NCBI RefSeq assembly: GCF_964058945.1
Contig: NZ_OZ060369.1
Span: forward strand, 1 to 64,000
Origin: Buchnera aphidicola (Takecallis arundicolens)
GTDB taxonomy: Bacteria; Pseudomonadota; Gammaproteobacteria; Enterobacterales; Enterobacteriaceae
Direction: 5' to 3'
DNA length: 64,000 bases
Below, piece after piece: positions 49,496 to 58,837 of this stretch. The position numbers and the translations under genes were made by a program. Below the pieces are notes generated by a model. That model saw only the letters and a program-made list of their open reading frames with translations. It did not search any database and was not told the DNA's origin. Position 1 is the stretch's first letter, and every line of letters starts with the position of its first letter.

Positions 49496-50137
49496 TTATT
49501 TATTATCATTTAAATATAATATTAAATCATTTATTGCTAATACTGGCATATTATGTAAATAAGAAAATTTCATAATATCTTTTATTTGTGCCATACTACC
49601 GTCTTTATTAGTAAGTTCACAAATTACACTCATTGGTTTGAATCCTGATATAGACATTAATGTAATTGATGCTTCAGTATGTCCTGGACGTGATAATAAA
49701 CCACCAAAATGAGCGCATATAGGAAATATATGACCTGGTTTATGAAAATCATCTGATTTAGCATCATCTGGAATAGCTGTTTTGATTGTTTTTAATCGAT
49801 CTCTTGCAGATACTCCTGTTGATACACCATGTGCTGATTCAATACTAATTGTAAATCCTGTATGATAAGTACTAGTGTTATTTTTTACCATCATAGGTAA
49901 ATTTAATTTTTTTCTTTTATCTTCAGTAATACACAAACAAACTATACCGCTACCATAACGAATTGTTAATGCCATTTGTTGTACTGTCATATGTTCACAA
50001 GAAAATACTAAATCTCCTTCATTTTCTCGGTTTTTATTATCTATTAATATAACTCCTTGATGTAATCTTAATGCTAGAATTGCCTTTTTTATTCTGGTTT
50101 TATAATCACCAAATTTTGATAATGAATTTTCTATCAT
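49496..50137 (-). CDS. ribB: 3,4-dihydroxy-2-butanone 4-phosphate synthase
   Basis: Converts ribulose 5-phosphate to the four-carbon unit of riboflavin. 213 residues; the acidic metal-binding loop is NRENEGD with R37, E38 and E40; ATG, HTGFTISIESAHGVSTGVSARDR and PGHIFPICAHFGGLLSRPGHTEAS are in the family order. The 147 bases upstream show no recognisable FMN riboswitch. Riboflavin is a nutrient that symbionts can supply. Confidence 0.96.
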   Translation of the reverse strand: MIENSLSKFGDYKTRIKKAILALRLHQGVILIDNKNRENEGDLVFSCEHMTVQQMALTIRYGSGIVCLCITEDKRKKLNLPMMVKNNTSTYHTGFTISIESAHGVSTGVSARDRLKTIKTAIPDDAKSDDFHKPGHIFPICAHFGGLLSRPGHTEASITLMSISGFKPMSVICELTNKDGSMAQIKDIMKFSYLHNMPVLAINDLILYLNDNK

Positions 50138-50244
50138 GAGTGTATTGATTCCATTAAATAATTATAGATTTTTAAATGTACTAAAAGTAAAATTATATGT
50201 TTTATAATAGTATATTTATGATTTATTTTTATATATTTAATTTT

Positions 50245-50276
50245 GAAAACGGCACTAAATTTCATTGTACCGTTTC
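50245..50276 (-). terminator. hairpin after crr
   Basis: GAAAACGGCAC (50245-50255) pairs with GTACCGTTTC (50267-50276) with one bulge and one G-T pair. It is the only GC-containing hairpin of this spacer and lies just after the end of the ptsHI-crr operon. No long T tail is visible on the minus strand. Confidence 0.5.
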
Positions 50277-50284
50277 AAAAATAT

Positions 50285-50788
50285 TTATTTTGTTAGTAAC
50301 ATAATTGGTGTTTTTCCTGCAGTTACTACACCTGAGTATTTTGTTATTGTTTTTATTTGATCTATATTTGAGATTACAATCGGTGTTAAAACGGATTTTG
50401 CATGATTATGCAAGAATTTTAAATCGTATTCAATAATTGTTTCACCTATATTGACATGTTGATTTTCTTGTGCAATTTGCTTGAATCCTTTTCCGTTCAA
50501 TAGAATTGTATCAATACCAAAATGTACAAAAATTTCTATCTGTTCGTTAGATATAATTGAAAAAGCATGCATAGTTTTAAAAATTTTACCAATAGTGCCT
50601 TCTATGGGTGCAACAATTTTTTTTCCTGATGGATTAATAGCTATACCATCTCCAATAATTTTTTTTGAAAATACTTCATCTGGAACGGATTTTAAACTTA
50701 CAATTGTTCCTGAAATTGGAGCAAAAATTTTGATTTTTTTTGATAATAAATTTGACGTTTTATTAAATAATTTAGAAAATAAGTTCAT
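50285..50788 (-). CDS. crr: PTS glucose-specific enzyme IIA (IIAGlc)
   Basis: Phosphocarrier between HPr and the membrane sugar transporter. 167 residues. The active-site histidine is H89 in [17 protein letters not shown] and the second histidine is H74 (TMHAFS), equivalent to H91 and H76 of E. coli counted with Met. Regulatory partners known from E. coli (adenylate cyclase, glycerol kinase) are not visible here. Third gene of the pts operon. Confidence 0.96.
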   Translation of the reverse strand: MNLFSKLFNKTSNLLSKKIKIFAPISGTIVSLKSVPDEVFSKKIIGDGIAINPSGKKIVAPIEGTIGKIFKTMHAFSIISNEQIEIFVHFGIDTILLNGKGFKQIAQENQHVNIGETIIEYDLKFLHNHAKSVLTPIVISNIDQIKTITKYSGVVTAGKTPIMLLTK

Positions 50789-50837
50789 AATTTATTCTTA
50801 ATTAGTATATTGGTAATAAAATTTTAAACATTTTTAT

Positions 50838-52550
50838 TTATAATATAAAATTACTTATTAATGTCATGATATTTTTTGTAGTAGTTTGTTTTAATACCAT
50901 ATTTGATAATTCTTGTGCTTTTTTAAATGTTGTTTTTCTAATTATTTTTTTTATTTTTGGTATAAAAGATGCATTCATACTAAATTCGTTTAATCCCATA
51001 CCTAATAGTAGTATCGTTGCTTTTTCATTACCTGCAAATTCACCACACATGCCTGTCCATTTACCTGCTTGGTGTGATGCATTTATAACTTTATATATTA
51101 ATTTTAAAATAGATGGACTCATTGGATTATATAAGTGTGAAATTAGATCATTACGTCGATCTACAGCTAGAGTATATTGTGTTAAATCATTTGTCCCAAT
51201 ACTAAAAAAATCTACTTCTTGAATTAAATGATTTGCGATAATAGCGGAAGCAGGTGTTTCAATCATAATACCGATTTTAATATTTTGATCAAATGGTATT
51301 TTTTTTTTATTCAATATATATTTAGCTTGTGAAATTTCTTCTTTTAATTCTTGAATTTCCTCTATTGAAATGACCATAGGAAATAATATTCGTAATTTTC
51401 CGAAGTGTGATGCTTGTAAAATCGCTCTTAATTGTGTACCTAAAATATCTTTTCTATCTAAACTAACTCTAATTGCTCTCCAACCGAGAAAAGGATTTTC
51501 TTCTTTTTGAAAATTCATATATGGGATTTCTTTATCTCCTCCAATATCCATGGTTCGAATAATGACAGGTCGATTTTTCATCATGACTGCAGCTTTTTTA
51601 TATTCGTGAAATTGTTCTTTTTCAGAAGGTAATTCTGTACGTTCCATAAATAAAAATTCTGTTCTATATAAACCGATAGATTCTGCACCATATTTTTTTG
51701 CATTTAATATATCTTGCATATTACTAACATTAGCACTGATTTCTATTTTACGTTTGTCAATTGTAATGGCAGGTAAAGATATAAATTTTTTTAGTTTTTT
51801 CTTTTTATTTAAGTATTTTTGTTTTTGTATTTTGAAACTATTAATTGTTTTTTTATCAGGGTTAATCAAAATTTTATTATTTATACTATCAAGTATTATA
51901 AAATCTCCATTTATTACTTTTTCAGTAATATTTCCTGTACCAACAATAGCAGGTATTTCTAAAGAACGTGCCATAATTGATGTATGTGCTGTTTCACCAC
52001 CTAAATTCGTAATAAATCCTTGGATATATTTAAAATTCATTTGTGCTGTCTGAGACGGTGTTAAATCATGTGCTATTAGAATAACCTGTTCTGTAATATT
52101 TTTTAAATTAATTGTTTTTAAATTTAATAAATTTCTTAACCAACGGTTACCAATATCGCGAACATCTATAGCCCGGTTTTGCATGTATATGTTTTTTATT
52201 TTTTTAATTTTTTCTACTTGTTTTGAAATACTATATTCAATTGCAAATTCTGCAGTTCGATATTTTTTTTTAATTAATGTAATAATTTCTTTCTCTAATT
52301 CTATATCTTCAAGGATCATAATATGTCCTTCAAAGATATCTGATTCTTTTTTAGAAAATATTTTTTTTGATTGTTTTTGAATATTTTTTAATTGTTGTAT
52401 AGATTTAATTTTAGCTTGTGATAATTTTTCGATTTCACATTCAATATTTATGGGAGTAATTTTTTTTTTTTTTATAAGTATAGTTTCTGTTTGTAATAAT
52501 AATGCTCTCCCGAAAGCAAGACCCGGTGATGCTAAAATTCCTGAAATCAT
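50838..52550 (-). CDS. ptsI: PTS enzyme I
   Basis: Phosphoenolpyruvate-protein phosphotransferase that starts PTS sugar uptake. 570 residues (E. coli 575). The phosphorylated histidine is H189 in GGETAHTSIMARS, exactly as in E. coli. The PEP-binding domain has GLYRTEFLFMER, IRTMDIGGDKE, IGIMIETPAS and the catalytic cysteine in WTGMCGEFAG. A run of 14 T at 52460-52473 encodes Lys residues near the N-terminus. Confidence 0.97.
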   Translation of the reverse strand: MISGILASPGLAFGRALLLQTETILIKKKKITPINIECEIEKLSQAKIKSIQQLKNIQKQSKKIFSKKESDIFEGHIMILEDIELEKEIITLIKKKYRTAEFAIEYSISKQVEKIKKIKNIYMQNRAIDVRDIGNRWLRNLLNLKTINLKNITEQVILIAHDLTPSQTAQMNFKYIQGFITNLGGETAHTSIMARSLEIPAIVGTGNITEKVINGDFIILDSINNKILINPDKKTINSFKIQKQKYLNKKKKLKKFISLPAITIDKRKIEISANVSNMQDILNAKKYGAESIGLYRTEFLFMERTELPSEKEQFHEYKKAAVMMKNRPVIIRTMDIGGDKEIPYMNFQKEENPFLGWRAIRVSLDRKDILGTQLRAILQASHFGKLRILFPMVISIEEIQELKEEISQAKYILNKKKIPFDQNIKIGIMIETPASAIIANHLIQEVDFFSIGTNDLTQYTLAVDRRNDLISHLYNPMSPSILKLIYKVINASHQAGKWTGMCGEFAGNEKATILLLGMGLNEFSMNASFIPKIKKIIRKTTFKKAQELSNMVLKQTTTKNIMTLISNFIL

Positions 52551-52711
52551 AATATTACCTTTATTTTTGAATATGAAATTATCATTTATTTGAATGTAAG
52601 ATATGTTTTAGTATAAATAAATATATATTATGAGCAAATTATCTTTATGTATGATTACATATACATTTTTATATTAAGTAATAAGTGATATTTTATATAT
52701 CATCGAGATAG

Positions 52712-52969
52712 TTATTTTAGTTCTGCAAGTATTTGAGTTAAAGATTCAACTGCTTCTTTTTCATCTGTTCCGTTTGCAGAAATAGTTAGGATGGTATTTT
52801 CTGTTAAATCTAGTGTTTGTAATTGGAATAAACTTTTTGCATTAGCAGAATTTCCATTGGACATTACAGTAATATCTGAAGTAAATTTTTGTGCTTTTTT
52901 TACAAATTTTGCAGCCGGTCGTATGTGTAAACCGTATTTAGAGGTGATTTTAATCTTATTTTGGATCAT
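52712..52969 (-). CDS. ptsH: PTS phosphocarrier protein HPr
   Basis: Small carrier between enzyme I and IIA proteins. 85 residues; active-site H15 in [11 protein letters not shown] and S46 in [11 protein letters not shown] match E. coli. Separated from ptsI by a 161-base spacer, longer than in E. coli. cysK, which precedes ptsH in E. coli, is absent. Confidence 0.97.
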   Translation of the reverse strand: MIQNKIKITSKYGLHIRPAAKFVKKAQKFTSDITVMSNGNSANAKSLFQLQTLDLTENTILTISANGTDEKEAVESLTQILAELK

Positions 52970-53416
52970 ATTATTTTTTATATTCCTATATTTTGGTTAT
53001 TAGTAAATTTTTTTCGATAATACTATACAATATAATGTATATACTATAAATAACGATCTTTGATGTAAGATTAATACAATTCATAATATTTTTTATTGGA
53101 GTATTATCATTTTTTATATTGAAGGGATTATCCTAAACATGAATTATGCATTATATAAATAAAATTTAAAATATTTTATATTTATTTTTTTATATATGAT
53201 ATATTGTTTTATATTTATTTTTTTAATTGAAAATTTTATATTAATAATATTATTTAGATTATTTTTATTATAATATTTAATGTTATTATGTTTTTTATAT
53301 TTTTTTATATTGTGTGCATGTAAATGGCATATTATATAGAAGTATATTTTTATAAAAATGTATAAGTTTTTTTTCTTTGATGTTACAATTATGTATATTT
53401 GATATTATTATAATAT
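52970..53416. other. 447-bp non-coding spacer between divergent ptsH and ligA
   Basis: The longest gene-free stretch of the window. In E. coli zipA, cysZ and cysK lie between ligA and ptsH. I find no piece of any of these, no tRNA, no strong hairpin and no repeat. A weak possible ligA promoter is TTGTGT, 17 bases, TATATA at about 53311-53339. Otherwise it is almost pure A+T. Confidence 0.75.
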
Positions 53417-55447
53417 ATGAATTCTATAAAAAATAGGTTTTTAGATTTATATAAATTATTACGTTATCATGATTATTTATATCATGTATTAAATATTCCG
53501 ATTATTTCTGATTCAGAATATGATTTTTTATTTAAAAAATTTTATTCTTTAAAAAAAAAATATGTGTATTTAGAAAATATCGTTAAAAACTATGATAGTA
53601 AATTTCCTAAAGTAAATTATTGTAAATTTAATAATCACTTTACACCTATGTTATCTTTAGAAAATACATTTGACATAAATGGTTATATTAAATTTCATAA
53701 TAATATAGAAAATAATTTTAATCATGGAAATATAAAATTTTTTTGTGAATTAAAGTTTGATGGTGTAGCATTAAGTTTATTATATCGAAAAGGAATATTA
53801 ATTCGTGCGTTAACTCGGGGAGATGGGTATTCTGGAGAAGATGTTACGAAAAATGCTTATGTTATTAATAATATTCCTATTAATTTAATAGGCGATAAAA
53901 TACCTGAATTAATGGAAGTGAGAGGTGAAGTGTGTATGTTGAAGAAGGATTTTCAAAATTTAAACACTTTATCTAAAAGAAATAGTCAAAAAATATTTTT
54001 GAATACAAGAAATGCAGCAGCTGGATCATTAAGACAGAAAAATATTTTAATTACTAAAAAAAGAAATTTGTTTTTTTATTGTTATGGATGCAATATTATT
54101 TCAAATATTAAAATATACTCTACTCACTCTGATCAACTTAATATGTTACGTAATTTTGGATTTTCAATTAGTCAATATATTTTATTAACTTCGAATATTA
54201 ATAAGATTTTAAATTTTTATTATTTAATTCAGAAAGTACGTAATTTTTTATCCTTACATATAGATGGTATTGTTGTAAAAGTCGATTCTCTTGCTGTACA
54301 AAATAAAATTGGTTATACTAATAAATTTCCAAAATGGGCAATAGCAATAAAATTTGTTTCACATTCAGCAAAAACAAAATTATTAAGTGTAGATTTTCAA
54401 ATTGGACGAACTGGTATAATTACTCCAGTAGCAAACTTAACACCGATATTATTATCAGGAGCAATAATTCAGAAAGCATCCTTATATAATAAAAATACAA
54501 TCGAAAAATTAAATTTATGTATTAACGATACAGTTGTTGTACATCGTATAGGGGATGTTATTCCTAAAATTAAATCTATTGTTATATATGATAGATTACA
54601 TAATGCTAAAAATATTAATTTTCCTAAATATTGTCCATCTTGTCGTTCTTTATTGTATAATAATGAGAATAATACTATTATTCAATGCCTTGCGGGTGTA
54701 AATTGTATTGATCAGCGAAAAAAACAAATTGAACATTTTTTTTCTAAACATGGATTATATGCTAAAGGTTTTAGTATAGGTATCATTACACATTTAATGT
54801 TTCATCGATACATTAGGACGCCTTTAGATTGTTTGAAATTACAATTTGAAGAATTATTAAAATTAAAATATTTTGGTAAAAAATCTGCTTATAACGTTAT
54901 TGATACATTAAAACAGTGTAAAAAAACAACATTAAGTAGATTTATTTATGCTTTAGGTATTTCAGAAATTGGTGTAGAAAATGCTAATTTAATTTCTAAA
55001 TATTTTGGTTCTTTAGATAAAGTTATAAATTGTACACTTCATGAACTTCAACAAATTAAAAATATTGGTAATATTTGTTCTAATAATTTTTTTAATTTTA
55101 TGCGTGATAAAAATAATATCAAATACATCATGCAGTTAATTAAACAAGGTAGAATAATTTTTATTAATAAAAATAAAGTTTTTATACCACATCAAGAGAC
55201 GATTTTTTTAGATAAAACAATAGTTTTAACAGGTAAATTTACAATATGTTCACGAAAAAGTATTATTAATATAATATTAAATTTAGGTGGAAATATAATT
55301 AATCATATTACTAAAAAAACGAGTATTTTAATTGTAGGAAATAATCCAGGAAATAAAGTCGTTTATGCTTCAACTTTAAATATCAGGATGATTTTAGAAG
55401 ATGAGCTTATTAATATTTTTAGTCGTTATAATATTAAAATCAAATAA
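53417..55447 (+). CDS. ligA: NAD-dependent DNA ligase LigA
   Basis: Seals nicks in DNA using NAD. 676 residues (E. coli 671). N-terminal NMN-binding part with YDFLFKKF; the adenylated lysine is K113 in ELKFDGVALS; then an OB fold, a four-cysteine zinc finger (CPSCRSLL ... IQCLAGVNC), HhH repeats around GISEIGVENANLISKYFG, and a C-terminal BRCT domain beginning near LDKTIVLTGKF. Heavily drifted but all catalytic motifs remain. It ends two bases before the convergent tRNA-Lys. Confidence 0.97.
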   Translation: MNSIKNRFLDLYKLLRYHDYLYHVLNIPIISDSEYDFLFKKFYSLKKKYVYLENIVKNYDSKFPKVNYCKFNNHFTPMLSLENTFDINGYIKFHNNIENNFNHGNIKFFCELKFDGVALSLLYRKGILIRALTRGDGYSGEDVTKNAYVINNIPINLIGDKIPELMEVRGEVCMLKKDFQNLNTLSKRNSQKIFLNTRNAAAGSLRQKNILITKKRNLFFYCYGCNIISNIKIYSTHSDQLNMLRNFGFSISQYILLTSNINKILNFYYLIQKVRNFLSLHIDGIVVKVDSLAVQNKIGYTNKFPKWAIAIKFVSHSAKTKLLSVDFQIGRTGIITPVANLTPILLSGAIIQKASLYNKNTIEKLNLCINDTVVVHRIGDVIPKIKSIVIYDRLHNAKNINFPKYCPSCRSLLYNNENNTIIQCLAGVNCIDQRKKQIEHFFSKHGLYAKGFSIGIITHLMFHRYIRTPLDCLKLQFEELLKLKYFGKKSAYNVIDTLKQCKKTTLSRFIYALGISEIGVENANLISKYFGSLDKVINCTLHELQQIKNIGNICSNNFFNFMRDKNNIKYIMQLIKQGRIIFINKNKVFIPHQETIFLDKTIVLTGKFTICSRKSIINIILNLGGNIINHITKKTSILIVGNNPGNKVVYASTLNIRMILEDELINIFSRYNIKIK

Positions 55448-55449
55448 TT

Positions 55450-55522
55450 TGGGTCGTGCAGGATTCGAACCTGCGACCAATTGATTAAAAGTCAACTGCT
55501 CTACCAACTGAGCTAACGACCC
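55450..55522 (-). tRNA. tRNA-Lys (UUU)
   Basis: Minus-strand cloverleaf with acceptor GGGTCGT, AGCTCAG D-arm, anticodon stem TTGAC/TCAA around TTTTTAA (anticodon TTT) and T-loop TTCGAAT. Cotranscribed after tRNA-Val. CCA is not encoded. Confidence 0.96.
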
Positions 55523-55535
55523 AGGATGTATTTTA

Positions 55536-55608
55536 TGGGTAATGACGGATTCGAACCGCCGACTTCCTCCGTGTAAAGGAGGCGCTCTACCAACTGAGCT
55601 AATCACCC
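55536..55608 (-). tRNA. tRNA-Val (UAC)
   Basis: Minus-strand cloverleaf with acceptor GGGTGAT, AGCTCAG D-arm, anticodon stem CCTCC/GGAGG around TTTACAC (anticodon TAC) and T-loop TTCGAAT. In E. coli tRNA-Val and tRNA-Lys also form a pair near gltX. CCA is not encoded. Confidence 0.96.
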
Positions 55609-55630
55609 AAATATCATAACTTATGAAATA

Positions 55631-55658
55631 ATTATAACGTTCATATAGAAATAGTCAA
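55631..55658 (-). promoter_or_regulatory. sigma70 promoter for tRNA-Val-tRNA-Lys
   Basis: Minus strand: -35 TTGACT (55653-55658, 5 of 6), 16-base spacer, -10 TATAAT (55631-55636, perfect). Predicted start near 55624, about 16 bases before tRNA-Val. Confidence 0.8.
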
Positions 55659-55754
55659 TAAATTATGATATAATTTTTATTTTCAATTTTTAATAATATC
55701 AACATAATTTTTACATAATAAAATTATTTTATTTTTTTGAAAAGACAATATAAT

Positions 55755-57149
55755 ATGAAAATTAAAACTAGATTTGCACCAAGTTCAACGGGTTGTTTAC
55801 ATATTGGTAGTGTACGTACAGCATTATATTCTTGGTTATTTGCACAGCGTTATCATGGGTCTTTTATATTACGTATTGAAGATACTGATATTAAACGGTC
55901 AAATAACGAATATATAAAAAATATTATAAATACATTAAAGTGGTTGGGGATTATGTGGGATGAGGGTCCTTATTTGCAGAGTGACAGGTTAACACTATAT
56001 AAAGATAAAATTACTGAAATGTTAGACTTAGGTCATGCATATAAATGTTATTGTTCAATTGATAGATTAAAAAAATTACGATTACAACAAATATCATGCG
56101 GATTAAAACCAAGTTATGATCGTAAATGTCGGTATAATAAAATATCTAGTAACGATCAAGATTACGTTATACGGTTTAAGAATCCATTATCAGGGCAGGT
56201 AATTTTTGATGATAAAATTAGAGGAGAAATTATTTTTAATAATTCCGAGTTAGATGATTTGGTTATTCAACGTCGTAATGGAATTCCTACGTATAATTTT
56301 TGTGTTGTAATCGATGATTTAGATATGGAGATTACACATGTTATTAGAGGTGAAGATCATATTAATAATACTCCTAGACAGATTAATATTTTAAAATCTT
56401 TGAATGCTTATATTCCACATTATGCACATGTTTCTATGGTAATAAATCATGATAAAAGTAATTTTTCTAAAAGAAAAAACGCATGCAATGTCTTAGAGTA
56501 TAAAAATCAAGGTTTTTTAAAAGAATCTATTTTAAATTCTGTATTACGATTAGGATGGTCGTATCATAATCAAGAAATTTTTACTATAGATGAGATGAAA
56601 AAAAAATTTTCTCTTCGTCATGTTAGTAAATCACCAAGTGAATTTAATTTTCAAAAATTATTATGGTTGAATCATTATTATTTAAATCATATACCAATTG
56701 ACAATTTTTTAATTAATCAGTTAAAAAAAAATTTACAAAAAATAGATATTAAATATAGTAATGACATGAATTTTACTAAAATAATTGATTTAATGCGAAG
56801 TCGATGTAATACTATACAGGATTTGGCTATACAATCTAGATTTTTTTTTGAAGAAATTACTATTCTTAATATTGATGTAATTAAAAAATACCTTTTTAAT
56901 AAACATAATATGATATTGCAATTTACATATGATAAATTATCTATTATCAAAGACTGGAATTCCAGTAATATTGTTGATATATTAAAAAGTATGTCAAAAA
57001 AGTTTTCTATTGTTTTAAAAAATATATTTATGTTATTACGTATATCAATTACCGGTTCTGAAACATCACCTAATATAAGTGTAATTATGGAAATTCTTGG
57101 TAAAATTAAAACGTTATGTAGAATTAAAAAAATATTAAAAATTTCTTAA
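55755..57149 (+). CDS. gltX: glutamyl-tRNA synthetase
   Basis: Class I synthetase charging tRNA-Glu. 464 residues (E. coli 471). The HIGH-type motif is TGCLHIGSVRTALYSW; the zinc knuckle keeps CYC and the third cysteine in KCRYN. The second signature, KLSKRHG in E. coli, reads NFSKRKN, so its first lysine is lost while the SKR core stays. ATG 55755 matches the family start (MKIKTRFAPSSTG); an earlier start at 55737 adds six residues. It diverges from the tRNA pair, as in E. coli. Confidence 0.95.
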   Translation: MKIKTRFAPSSTGCLHIGSVRTALYSWLFAQRYHGSFILRIEDTDIKRSNNEYIKNIINTLKWLGIMWDEGPYLQSDRLTLYKDKITEMLDLGHAYKCYCSIDRLKKLRLQQISCGLKPSYDRKCRYNKISSNDQDYVIRFKNPLSGQVIFDDKIRGEIIFNNSELDDLVIQRRNGIPTYNFCVVIDDLDMEITHVIRGEDHINNTPRQINILKSLNAYIPHYAHVSMVINHDKSNFSKRKNACNVLEYKNQGFLKESILNSVLRLGWSYHNQEIFTIDEMKKKFSLRHVSKSPSEFNFQKLLWLNHYYLNHIPIDNFLINQLKKNLQKIDIKYSNDMNFTKIIDLMRSRCNTIQDLAIQSRFFFEEITILNIDVIKKYLFNKHNMILQFTYDKLSIIKDWNSSNIVDILKSMSKKFSIVLKNIFMLLRISITGSETSPNISVIMEILGKIKTLCRIKKILKIS

Positions 57150-57349
57150 AATATTATTTATTAATATGATAATATAAAATATAATTATTCATATATATAT
57201 TTAAATTTTTTAAAAAGTATTTTTATATGTATTATATTTTTTATAATTATTGTTATAAAATATTAAAATTTATATCTTATATATAATATCACCTCTATGT
57301 ATAGTATATAATTATTTTAGTCAATTGAAATATATTATTAAATTAGGTA

Positions 57350-58837
57350 ATGATGATGAATGTTAATTATATCAATCATTCAAATCACGAAAAAACAGGA
57401 TCTAATCCAAATTTTAGAAACAAAAATCGAAATAATTTTAATATGTTATTATTAATTTTATTTTTGTTTTTTTCTATTTTTTTTATATTTTCTTTTTTTT
57501 CAAATCGTACCCAGTATCAGTTAGTTTGTAATCATCTTACAAATGAAGATAGTGTATTAATTATTTCAAATCTTGTAAAAATGAAAATACCATATCGTTA
57601 TATTCTTTCTGCAGGTGAAATATTGGTTCCAAAGAATCAGATGTATCCAGTACAGTTAATGTTATTATCAGAGGGTTTACCAAAGAAAAAAGGTGTTGGT
57701 TTTGAATTATTAGATCAAGAAAAATTTGGTATTAGTTCTTTCAATATACAATTAAATTATCAACGTGCTTTAGAAGGGGAGTTAGAACGATCTATCCAAA
57801 AAATTTATGCTATTAAAACAGCAACAGTACATCTTGCTTTTCCTAAGAAATCAACATTCTTAAGAAGTAATTTACTTCCATCTGCTTCTGTTATTATTAG
57901 TTTTAAGAAAGGAAAATATTTAAATTTTGAACAGTGTAAAGCAATTACTGATGTAATTTCCGCAAGTGTACCAGAATTATTACCTAATAATGTAGTTATA
58001 GTAGATGAATATGGTAATTATTTAAATAAAAATAATAAATTTATTTTTGATTCAGAATATTTTAAAAGAAATACAATAAAATATATAGAACAAGATTGTT
58101 ACCAACGTATAATACATGTTTTACAACCGATACTTAAATTGAAAAATTTTAGTTTACAGGTGAAAATTACTAAACATTATAATATTAATAGTGATAAAAA
58201 TAACTTTCATTTCGATCATTATAAAAAATTGATTTTTAAAAATTTGCATCATGTTTCATCATCTATCTTATTTAAAGAAAATACACATATTTCTTTAACA
58301 GGTGATAGTGTGCAATATAAAGCATCTATATTATTATTAATGCATTGTACCAAAAATACAAAAAATCAATTATTACCTTTAGATGTTTCGAGTATAGAAT
58401 ATATTAGAAATATTATTGTAAATGTATTACATTATTTAAATATTGAATGTACGTCTGTTAAAGTTGTGAATACACATTTTTTAAATAATGGAAATATTGT
58501 TACTCCTTATTATTATTTTTTTTATTACTTAACAAGTATCCCTCGCTATTTATTATCGATAATTATTATATTTTTAATTTTAGTAGTTTTTAGAGTTTTT
58601 TATGTATTTAGTTCAAAAAATGTTCATACTAGTCATAATAAAAGTTTAGATCACGCAGATATTAATTTGCCATTATTAAAAGATAAGCGTATTTTTAATA
58701 AAGTTGAAAATAGTACAAAAAAATTAAAAAATATTTTTCAAAATACTAAATTTATAAAAGATATTAAAAATATTGCAAAAAATAATCCTAAATTATTTGC
58801 AATAATTATTCAACATTGGATAAATAAAAAAAAATGA
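57350..58837 (+). CDS. fliF: flagellar MS-ring protein FliF
   Basis: Forms the membrane ring on which the flagellar export gate sits. 495 residues (E. coli 552). A first membrane helix lies at about 30-48, a ring-building domain follows (SNLVKMKIPYRYIL, ELERSIQKIYAIKTATVHLAFPKKS in pieces), and a second membrane helix at about 395-415. The C-terminal FliG-binding helix is kept (NPKLFAIIIQHWI). The periplasmic second half is shortened. The 200 bp upstream hold no gene; fliE, its neighbour in E. coli, is absent from this window. AGG precedes a triple ATG. Confidence 0.94.
   Translation: MMMNVNYINHSNHEKTGSNPNFRNKNRNNFNMLLLILFLFFSIFFIFSFFSNRTQYQLVCNHLTNEDSVLIISNLVKMKIPYRYILSAGEILVPKNQMYPVQLMLLSEGLPKKKGVGFELLDQEKFGISSFNIQLNYQRALEGELERSIQKIYAIKTATVHLAFPKKSTFLRSNLLPSASVIISFKKGKYLNFEQCKAITDVISASVPELLPNNVVIVDEYGNYLNKNNKFIFDSEYFKRNTIKYIEQDCYQRIIHVLQPILKLKNFSLQVKITKHYNINSDKNNFHFDHYKKLIFKNLHHVSSSILFKENTHISLTGDSVQYKASILLLMHCTKNTKNQLLPLDVSSIEYIRNIIVNVLHYLNIECTSVKVVNTHFLNNGNIVTPYYYFFYYLTSIPRYLLSIIIIFLILVVFRVFYVFSSKNVHTSHNKSLDHADINLPLLKDKRIFNKVENSTKKLKNIFQNTKFIKDIKNIAKNNPKLFAIIIQHWINKKK

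Noticed and set aside
50138-50284. FMN riboswitch upstream of ribB
   Set aside because: The 147 bases show no conserved FMN element and are too short and AT-rich.
53041-53060. Promoter for ptsH on the minus strand
   Set aside because: TATTAT-like boxes are present, but no -35 at a proper distance; chance is likely in such AT-rich DNA.
55394-55606. 70-codon frame over tRNA-Lys and tRNA-Val
   Set aside because: A read-through of two tRNA genes, not a protein.
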